Shown piece after piece: positions 1 through 4,207 of a stretch of 5,729 bases of DNA. The notes under the pieces were generated by a model. It was not told the origin of the DNA. It saw only the letters and a list, made by a program, of their open reading frames with translations, and did not search any database. Within the stretch, counting starts at the first letter, position 1. Each line of letters begins with the position of its first letter. This DNA is from Fibrobacter sp. UBA4373 (GTDB lineage Bacteria > Fibrobacterota > Fibrobacteria > Fibrobacterales > Fibrobacteraceae): contig DGSB01000058.1 in NCBI GenBank assembly GCA_002390045.1, forward strand, positions 5,956 through 11,684, given 5' to 3'. The translations under genes and the position numbers were made by a program.

Positions 1-108
1 GGTACAACTGTTTTAATGGCGACGCACAATCCGGATTTTTACATGAACAGTCCGTTCCGCCGCTTAACGCTTTCGCACGGTGTTCTTCAGAATCGGGATA
101 TCTTGTAA
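1..108 (+). CDS. ftsE: ABC transporter-type ATPase, C-terminal end (FtsE-like), partial
   Basis: Reading frame 1 is open from the first base to a TAA at 106-108 and gives the last 35 residues of a protein whose start lies outside the window. The stretch GTTVLMATHN matches the end of an ABC ATPase: a beta strand followed by the switch (H-loop) histidine, here in ATHN. It is followed by a short tail with a typical 'L.HG.L' turn (LSHGVLQNRDIL). The wording TVLMATH is characteristic of FtsE, the cytoplasmic ATPase that works with membrane protein FtsX to control septal peptidoglycan hydrolases. The Walker A, signature and Walker B motifs would be upstream and cannot be checked, so another small ABC ATPase (LolD or MlaF type) is possible. 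ftsX does not follow directly, as it does in many genomes; folC starts 9 bp later. Confidence 0.6.
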   Translation, partial: GTTVLMATHNPDFYMNSPFRRLTLSHGVLQNRDIL

Positions 109-117
109 TTAATAGCG

Positions 118-1377
118 ATGAAAAAAGCTGGTCTTGAATATCTGCATTCCCTAGCGCCTCTTGGAATGACGGGTGACTTAAAGAATATGGAGCGCCTGCT
201 CGAAGTTTTTGAACATCCAGAAAAAAAGTTTCGGACCATTCACGTGGTCGGGACGGATGGCAAAGGCTCGACTTCTTTTTATTTAGCAAACATTTTAACG
301 GCTCATGGGGTGACGTCGGGACTTTACACAAGTCCACACTTGGTGAATGTTCGGGAACGCATTCGGGTAGATAACGTTCCGATTGCAGAAGATGACTTTG
401 ACCGCTTGCTGTTGCAGGTGAAGAACGCTTCGGACTTAACCGACACGCATGTGTCTTTTTTTGAAGCGGTGACTCTTGTTTGCTTCCTTTATTTTGCGGA
501 AAAGCGTGTCGGTGCAGCTGTCGTAGAGGCAGGGCTCGGTGGCCGCTTGGATTCTACGCGGACAGCTTGCGGTGAACTGGCGGTCCTTACGAGTATTGGA
601 CTTGAGCATACGGAATTGCTCGGCAAAACGGAATCCGCAATTCTCCATGAAAAGCTCGGGGTTCTTTCTCCTCGGGCAAAAATGCTGATTGGCGGAATTA
701 GCGATGCGCTGAAGCTTGATGCTAAAGAATTTGTAAAGTCGATTCCAGCGACAGTCGAAATCCCAAGCGTCCTGGAAGACATACAGGTTCCGAATCCAGG
801 ACATCATTACGTCGAAAACGCTTCGCTTTCTTTCGCGGCGGCAAAGGAATTTCTCGGCGAAAAATTTTCCGCCGGATTGGCGCGTAAAGCCCTTGAAAAA
901 TCGCTCTGGATTGGGCGAATGCAAAAACTTCTGGACAGAAACGGAAAATTCTGCTGGCTCTTGGACGGTGCCCATAATCCGCATGCCGTCAAGCGTCTAG
1001 CGGAAGCTTTAGACACCTACTATCCGAATCAGAAGTTCCCCTGCGTTTTTGGAGCGCTCAAAGACAAGGCGATCGATGAAATGATCCCGATGATGGCGCC
1101 ACACGTTTCGACGTGGCATGTGACGCGGACTCCTTACGAACGTTTTCGGGAAATCGAAGATGTTTCTTCGGAACTCAAAAATTTGGGATGCTGTGTAGGC
1201 GTTTCTCGCCCGATGTCGAAAGCTTTTTTGGAACAGGTCCAGGCGGAAGCGAACAACCCTGTGCTCGTGACCGGTTCCCTTTACATGATCGGAGAAGCGA
1301 TCAATTTACTCAAAAACGATTTTGAAGATTTAAAATTCTTTCGGGGTCTTGAAAAATCCGAAAGTGAAAAACATTAA
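118..1377 (+). CDS. folC: Bifunctional folylpolyglutamate synthase / dihydrofolate synthase
   Basis: This cytoplasmic Mur-ligase-family enzyme adds glutamate to dihydropteroate and to reduced folates, using ATP. At 419 residues it has the family's usual length. Visible motifs in order: P-loop GTDGKGS (45-51), TSPHL (71-75), EAGLGGRLDST (137-147), TSIGLEHTELLG (158-169), HEKLG (177-181) with Lys179 in the position of the carbamylated lysine that binds metal, WIGRMQ (264-269), the C-terminal domain motif DGAHNPH (283-289) and VTGSLYMIGEA (384-394). The P-loop has Asp where most FolC proteins have Asn (GTNGKGS). The ATG at 118 fits the usual N-terminus (YLHSLAPLGM), but no SD sequence precedes it; the upstream stop at 106-108 suggests translational coupling to the preceding gene. 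Its stop codon overlaps the SD of pth. A dihydrofolate-synthase-only or folylpolyglutamate-only role cannot be excluded from sequence. Confidence 0.96.
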   Translation: MKKAGLEYLHSLAPLGMTGDLKNMERLLEVFEHPEKKFRTIHVVGTDGKGSTSFYLANILTAHGVTSGLYTSPHLVNVRERIRVDNVPIAEDDFDRLLLQVKNASDLTDTHVSFFEAVTLVCFLYFAEKRVGAAVVEAGLGGRLDSTRTACGELAVLTSIGLEHTELLGKTESAILHEKLGVLSPRAKMLIGGISDALKLDAKEFVKSIPATVEIPSVLEDIQVPNPGHHYVENASLSFAAAKEFLGEKFSAGLARKALEKSLWIGRMQKLLDRNGKFCWLLDGAHNPHAVKRLAEALDTYYPNQKFPCVFGALKDKAIDEMIPMMAPHVSTWHVTRTPYERFREIEDVSSELKNLGCCVGVSRPMSKAFLEQVQAEANNPVLVTGSLYMIGEAINLLKNDFEDLKFFRGLEKSESEKH

Positions 1378-1382
1378 GGAAG
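1376..1382 (+). promoter_or_regulatory. Ribosome binding site of pth, overlapping the folC stop codon
   Basis: AAGGAAG sits 6 bases before the pth ATG at 1389 and uses the last two bases of the folC TAA stop. Ribosomes ending on folC are thus placed on the pth start, supporting a joint transcript with coupled translation. No promoter or terminator is visible in the 11 bp gap. Confidence 0.8.
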
Positions 1383-1388
1383 TTCTGT

Positions 1389-1943
1389 ATGTATTTGATC
1401 GTCGGCCTTGGAAATCCGGGAAATCAGTATGAAAATACGCATCACAATGCGGGCTTTATGGCTGTAGAAAAACTCGCCGATTCGGGTAAAAGCTGGAAGT
1501 CAGAATACAAGGCGTTGACCCAAAAAGTGACAATTGCCGGAGAAGAAGTGATTCTTGCAAAACCGCAAACGTACATGAATCTTTCTGGCGAGGCGGTTCA
1601 GGCTCTGATGACCTGGTATAAGGTAAAGCCTTCGGAACTCTTGGTTTTTTCGGACGATATCAATTTGGATGTAGGCCGTATCCGTGTCCGAGCGAGTGGC
1701 AGTCACGGTGGCCAGAACGGTTTAAGAAATATCATTGAGCATATTGGCGACCAGTTTGCCCGCGTGCGTTTTGGCGTTGGCAAGTGCCCTCCCAAGTGGG
1801 ATCTCTCGAACTGGGTGCTGGCCAAGTTTCCTCCCGAAGACCGCCCGGTTTTTGACGAAGCCATTGGAAAAGTTCCTGCGCTTGTGGAATGCTATTTTAA
1901 GAATGGAATAGCCAAGTGCATGGAACGTTATAACGGAAAATAA
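1389..1943 (+). CDS. pth: Peptidyl-tRNA hydrolase
   Basis: Pth cleaves the ester bond between peptide and tRNA in peptidyl-tRNAs that drop off the ribosome, recycling tRNA in the cytoplasm; it is usually essential. The 184-residue length is typical. All residues known from the E. coli enzyme can be placed: Asn9 in the N-terminal LIVGLGNPG, catalytic His19 in THHNAGF, Met63-Asn64 in TYMNLSG, Asp89 in FSDDINL, and Asn110 in GSHGGQNGLR. The C-terminal lid region (DLSNWVLAKF, 138-147) is also typical. The start is fixed by the family's N-terminus and a good SD. It follows folC by 11 bp and is probably the last gene of that transcript. No clear intrinsic terminator with a T-run follows it. Confidence 0.98.
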   Translation: MYLIVGLGNPGNQYENTHHNAGFMAVEKLADSGKSWKSEYKALTQKVTIAGEEVILAKPQTYMNLSGEAVQALMTWYKVKPSELLVFSDDINLDVGRIRVRASGSHGGQNGLRNIIEHIGDQFARVRFGVGKCPPKWDLSNWVLAKFPPEDRPVFDEAIGKVPALVECYFKNGIAKCMERYNGK

Positions 1944-2052
1944 GCCGATATATTCCAATTTGAACTAACGCTTTGAATCTTTATCGAGAGCTTTTCCGAT
2001 AAAAGGATATATCCTTAAAAGAGGAATCCTTTAACTTCGAAGGAGGGGTTCG
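1944..2052 (+). promoter_or_regulatory. Structured leader with short inverted repeats ahead of the two-lobed protease-like gene
   Basis: This non-coding gap contains a 7-bp inverted repeat TTTATCG (1980-1986) / CGATAAA (1997-2003), and a perfect 14-bp palindrome AAGGATATATCCTT (2003-2016). AGGA (2022-2025) and TCCTT (2027-2031) then flank a single A. The TCCTT can also pair with AAGGA at 2040-2044, which is the core of the SD. None of the hairpins is followed by a T-run, so none looks like a normal terminator. A weak promoter, TTGAAT (1973-1978) with GATAAA (1998-2003) at 19 bp spacing, is possible but unconvincing. The repeats could be an operator, an RNA switch controlling translation, or chance; the sequence alone does not decide. 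Confidence 0.4.
2040..2048 (+). promoter_or_regulatory. Very strong ribosome binding site
   Basis: AAGGAGGGG is a near-perfect anti-SD match, 4 to 6 bases before the ATG at 2053. It is the strongest SD in the window; folC and queE have almost none. It decides the start of the downstream gene, and its AAGGA core is complementary to TCCTT at 2027-2031. Confidence 0.85.
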
Positions 2053-2967
2053 ATGGAGATTTACAAATTAATTGACGATGTCAATGGTCATTTTGTTTTT
2101 GAAAAAGGCCAAAATACGGTTTTAGTCGATACGGGTTCTCCGTATTCTTTCCATTGTGGCCCTGAACCGCTTTCCATTTGCTATTCGACATGCGTCACGG
2201 GTAACAGCGGCGATATTTCCGCAATGTCGCAGCGGTTGCATAACTTGATCGAAAAGGATTCCACGCTTGCCCCTTTGCGCTCCATGATAGACGGCTTTAG
2301 TCTCGAAGGCCTGATATCCCTTTTCCAGTCGCGACATGGCCAGGCTCTGGCGAAGACTTTGCGGCTGAATATCGATATGCTGAAAGCCGCCAAGCATGGC
2401 GATGCAAAAATGAAGGCTAAAGTGCTCGGGGTTGATTTTGATTCTATTTCCAAACATGTAGGCGTCCCGATTACGACAATCCTTGGCACGGATAGCCTTG
2501 CCAAGTATAAAATCGTTATCGACAAAATCCGTAACCAGATTATGTTCGACATGGAAGAAATTCCGTTCGACGGAACGACGGTTCCGACGGAAAAATTCGG
2601 AAACTGCATGGCTTTGAATGTGAAGCTGAATGGAGTCCCTCGAACATTATTGCTCGATACAGGAATCACCGCATCCTATGCCGATATGGTTTGGCTGGAT
2701 GGCTGTAACGATAAAGGCCGGCGCATTGATTATCACCCTCTGGCTGATTATTATACGGTCCCGGTTTACCGCGCTTTAACGGAATTCGGGGGTAGAAATT
2801 ACCAGGTGAAATATGGGGTTTTGCCTGATCTTCTACGGGAAAAAATGACGGAAGCGATTGGATTAAAACCCGGAGTTCTTCAGGGAATCCTGGGGGCTTC
2901 GATTCTCGAAAATCGGCGAGTTTACATGGATATCGGTTCGGAAATCTTCAGTGTAGGCTCTTTTTAA
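2053..2967 (+). CDS. Two-lobed retropepsin-like aspartic protease homologue, function unknown
   Basis: I do not recognise this 304-residue protein as a named family. Two similar half-sites are visible. Lobe 1 has NTVLVDTGSP (Asp26-Thr27-Gly28) and later TTILGTDSLAKYKIVID (141-157). Lobe 2 has LNVKLNG..RTLLLDTGIT (Asp202-Thr203-Gly204) and later GILGASILENRRVYMD (278-293). A hydrophobic strand ending in D-T-G, followed further on by hydrophobic-hydrophobic-Gly, is the layout of a retropepsin-type aspartic protease subunit. Such enzymes normally need two subunits, each giving one Asp; here one chain carries both, as pepsins do. Lobe 1 also has a probably helical insert (about 55-135). There is no signal peptide or membrane segment, so it is probably cytoplasmic. 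It appears to be transcribed alone: an intrinsic terminator follows at 2988-3021. It could be an active protease or a non-catalytic fold relative. Fold assignment is moderately sure, activity unknown. Confidence 0.65.
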   Translation: MEIYKLIDDVNGHFVFEKGQNTVLVDTGSPYSFHCGPEPLSICYSTCVTGNSGDISAMSQRLHNLIEKDSTLAPLRSMIDGFSLEGLISLFQSRHGQALAKTLRLNIDMLKAAKHGDAKMKAKVLGVDFDSISKHVGVPITTILGTDSLAKYKIVIDKIRNQIMFDMEEIPFDGTTVPTEKFGNCMALNVKLNGVPRTLLLDTGITASYADMVWLDGCNDKGRRIDYHPLADYYTVPVYRALTEFGGRNYQVKYGVLPDLLREKMTEAIGLKPGVLQGILGASILENRRVYMDIGSEIFSVGSF

Positions 2968-2987
2968 GTGCCGATTGTAAACTTTCT

Positions 2988-3021
2988 AGGCGGATTCCTT
3001 GGATGGAGAACGCCTTTTTTT
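2988..3021 (+). terminator. Intrinsic terminator of the protease-like gene
   Basis: AGGCG (2988-2992) pairs with CGCCT (3011-3015), and inner TTCC (2995-2998) can pair with part of GGAGAA (3005-3010). The stem is followed directly by seven T (3015-3021), the standard rho-independent layout. It starts 20 bp after the stop at 2967. The stem is modest, with an imperfect interior, so some read-through into queD is possible. Confidence 0.72.
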
Positions 3022-3026
3022 ATATT
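2999..3026 (+). promoter_or_regulatory. Promoter of queDE, -35 inside the terminator hairpin
   Basis: TTGGAT (2999-3004) and TATATT (3021-3026) are 16 bp apart and match the sigma70 consensus in most positions. Transcription would start near 3031-3034, about 10 bases before the riboswitch candidate. The guaB promoter in this window has the same style (TTGGCT / TATTAT), which supports both. Confidence 0.65.
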
Positions 3027-3043
3027 TGAGATGCCCAATGGTG

Positions 3044-3081
3044 GACAGTTCGAAAACCTCCTGTCATAAAACAAAACTAGG
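3044..3081 (+). ncRNA. preQ1 class I riboswitch candidate, translational type
   Basis: P1 is GACAG (3044-3048) with CTGTC (3061-3065). The 12-nt loop (3049-3060) begins TTC and ends in C, like the class I aptamer before B. subtilis queC, where that last C recognises preQ1. The 3' tail (3066-3081) is A-rich, ACAAAACTAGG at its end, very close to the tail of the Thermoanaerobacter tengcongensis aptamer (ACAAAACAAGG) as I remember it. The tail ends in AGG, the SD of queD 7 bases before its ATG, so ligand binding would hide the SD and lower QueD/QueE synthesis when preQ1 is plentiful. The pseudoknot helix P2 is less clear: either C3051-G3080 with G3052-C3077, or ACCT (3056-3059) with AGGT (3079-3082). 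Location before queDE is the usual context of this class. Confidence 0.72.
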
Positions 3082-3088
3082 TAAGCCG

Positions 3089-3424
3089 ATGTATAGAATT
3101 TCTAAACGTTTTGAAATTTCTGGTGCGCACAAATTAAATCTTTCTTACGAAAGTAAATGCCAAGAAATCCATGGGCATAATTGGATCATTACGGTTTTTT
3201 GCAAATCCAAAACGCTGAATGCCGAAGGGATGGTCGTCGATTTTTCTCATGTGAAGAAAACGATCCAGGGCAAGCTCGATCACAAGTATTTGAATGAAGT
3301 CTTGGACTTTAATCCGACTGCGGAAAATATCGCCAAGTGGATTTGTGACCAGATCCCTTGCTGCTACAAGGTTTCTGTCCAGGAAAGCGATGGAAATGTC
3401 GCCGAATACGAAGTGGACGAATAA
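3089..3424 (+). CDS. queD: 6-carboxy-5,6,7,8-tetrahydropterin synthase
   Basis: QueD turns 7,8-dihydroneopterin triphosphate into 6-carboxytetrahydropterin, the first committed step to 7-deazaguanines such as preQ0, preQ1 and queuosine. It belongs to the zinc-dependent 6-pyruvoyltetrahydropterin synthase family. From the ATG at 3089 the protein is 111 residues, near the family's usual 115-125. Visible residues: zinc ligands His14 (in GAHKL), His28 and His30 (in IHGHN), catalytic Cys24, Asp64-His65 in LDHKYLN, the motif NPTAENIA (75-82), and Glu99 in VSVQES, which anchors the pterin. A longer frame with TTG at 2999 exists but would run through the terminator, promoter and riboswitch. The ATG is also preceded by the riboswitch SD (AGG 3079-3081). 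queE follows after 3 bp. The PTPS-related pterin enzymes are the main alternative, but the queE neighbour settles QueD. Confidence 0.96.
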   Translation: MYRISKRFEISGAHKLNLSYESKCQEIHGHNWIITVFCKSKTLNAEGMVVDFSHVKKTIQGKLDHKYLNEVLDFNPTAENIAKWICDQIPCCYKVSVQESDGNVAEYEVDE

Positions 3425-3427
3425 GCG

Positions 3428-4099
3428 ATGAAAGTCTCTGAAATTTTTTTGAGCATCGAAGGAGAAGGTGTCCGTACTGGAGCTCCTGCGGTTTTTGTGC
3501 GCTTGTTCGGCTGTAATCTCCGTTGTTCTTATTGCGATTCCATGTATGCGGTTGAAGGCTCGGACTTTTTGGAGATGACTCCGGAAGAAATTTTGGAAAA
3601 AGTTCGCTCGTTTCGCGCGAATTTCGTGACGCTCACGGGTGGGGAGCCTTTGATCCATGGGGACGTAGAAAAACTCTTAAAGCTTTTGGATGACGCGGGT
3701 TTTGAAGTCAACATAGAAACGAACGGAACGCGCCCGCGTCCTGCTGGATACAAGAATGTTTTTTGCACCATGGACTGGAAGCTTCCGAGCAGTGGCATGC
3801 GCAAGGAAAAATCGTTTTCGAATCTGATTACGCTCGAAGAACGGGATGTGCTCAAGTTTGTGGTCGGGACTTTGGAAGATTTGGAGGATGCCGCGTTAAT
3901 CGTGGAAACCTTGGAACGCGAATTTGGAAGGGATCGTCGAAAGCTCCCGATGTTTTATGTTTCCCCGGTATTTGGAACGATGCCGTACGAATCGATTGTG
4001 AATTGGCTTCTTGCGAGTGACACGATGCGCCGGAATAACGTCCGTTTTCAGGTCCAGCTTCACAAGATTGTGTGGGATCCCTCCGCTCGAGGTGTGTAA
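3428..4099 (+). CDS. queE: 7-carboxy-7-deazaguanine synthase, radical SAM
   Basis: QueE uses S-adenosylmethionine and a [4Fe-4S] cluster to rearrange 6-carboxytetrahydropterin, the QueD product, into 7-carboxy-7-deazaguanine, with Mg2+ needed. The 223-residue protein starts with the QueE signature VSEIFLSIEGEG. The cluster cysteines are C29, C33 and C36 in the classic CxxxCxxC spacing (GCNLRCSYCD), unlike the long-insert cluster motif of some QueE proteins. TGGEP (70-74) and IETNGT (96-101) bind SAM. KLPSSGM and the C-terminal VQLHKIVWDPSARGV are typical of QueE. The start lies 3 bp after queD and has only a weak, distant SD (GGA, 3415-3417), so translation is probably coupled and falls under the same riboswitch. 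The next enzyme, QueC, is not in the window. Confidence 0.97.
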   Translation: MKVSEIFLSIEGEGVRTGAPAVFVRLFGCNLRCSYCDSMYAVEGSDFLEMTPEEILEKVRSFRANFVTLTGGEPLIHGDVEKLLKLLDDAGFEVNIETNGTRPRPAGYKNVFCTMDWKLPSSGMRKEKSFSNLITLEERDVLKFVVGTLEDLEDAALIVETLEREFGRDRRKLPMFYVSPVFGTMPYESIVNWLLASDTMRRNNVRFQVQLHKIVWDPSARGV

Positions 4100-4158
4100 T
4101 TGGGAGTCAAAAGGCTTATTTTAGCGGAAAAAAGCCTTTCATAAGCAAAATCCCAGTT
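4098..4158 (+). other. Nested hairpin after queE, possible 3' end structure
   Basis: AAAGGCTT (4110-4117) pairs perfectly with AAGCCTTT (4132-4139), and after one bulged A, TTTT (4119-4122) pairs with AAAA (4128-4131), leaving loop AGCGG. An outer helix of eight pairs, one of them G-U, joins 4098-4105 with 4151-4158. There is no T-run after the hairpin on the + strand, so it is not a standard intrinsic terminator; it could stabilise the queE mRNA 3' end or slow polymerase. GCTTAT (4114-4119) can instead pair with ATAAGC (4141-4146), an alternative fold. The outer helix reaches the -35 box of the guaB promoter. Confidence 0.55.
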
Positions 4159-4185
4159 GGCTGAAAACACAAAATTTTCTATTAT
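4157..4185 (+). promoter_or_regulatory. Promoter of guaB
   Basis: TTGGCT (4157-4162) and TATTAT (4180-4185) are separated by the optimal 17 bp. Transcription would start near 4191-4194, leaving a leader of only about 15 bases that holds little besides the SD. guaB is therefore probably transcribed independently of queDE, though read-through is possible because no strong terminator follows queE. Confidence 0.7.
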
Positions 4186-4196
4186 TGTTGCGCAAA

Positions 4197-4202
4197 AAGA
4201 GG
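4197..4202 (+). promoter_or_regulatory. Ribosome binding site of guaB
   Basis: AAGAGG lies 5 bases before the ATG at 4208. It selects this start over the in-frame TTG at 4157, which lies inside the promoter and would add 17 residues absent from IMP dehydrogenases. Confidence 0.85.
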
Positions 4203-4207
4203 TTCTT

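Noticed and set aside
436..1016. Several minus-strand open frames opposite folC
   Set aside because: They overlap one another in different frames, have no SD sequence that stands out and no family motif; folC on the + strand explains the region.
1980..2005. Inverted repeat TTTATCG/CGATAAA read as an intrinsic terminator of pth
   Set aside because: The stem is AT-rich and no T-run follows it, so a normal rho-independent terminator is not supported.
2122..2669. Minus-strand open frames opposite the protease-like gene
   Set aside because: The + strand frame has a strong SD, conserved-looking motifs and a following terminator; the antisense frames have none of these.
2999..3088. TTG start giving queD a 30-residue N-terminal extension
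   Set aside because: The extension would be encoded by the terminator, promoter and riboswitch, has no homology to QueD N-termini, and the ATG at 3089 has its own SD.
3134..3658. A 174-codon minus-strand frame across queD and queE
   Set aside because: It spans two certain genes and shows no motif; it is a frame shadow.
4157..4207. TTG start giving guaB 17 extra residues
   Set aside because: The TTG is part of the -35 box, and IMP dehydrogenases begin near the ATG at 4208, which has an SD at the right distance.
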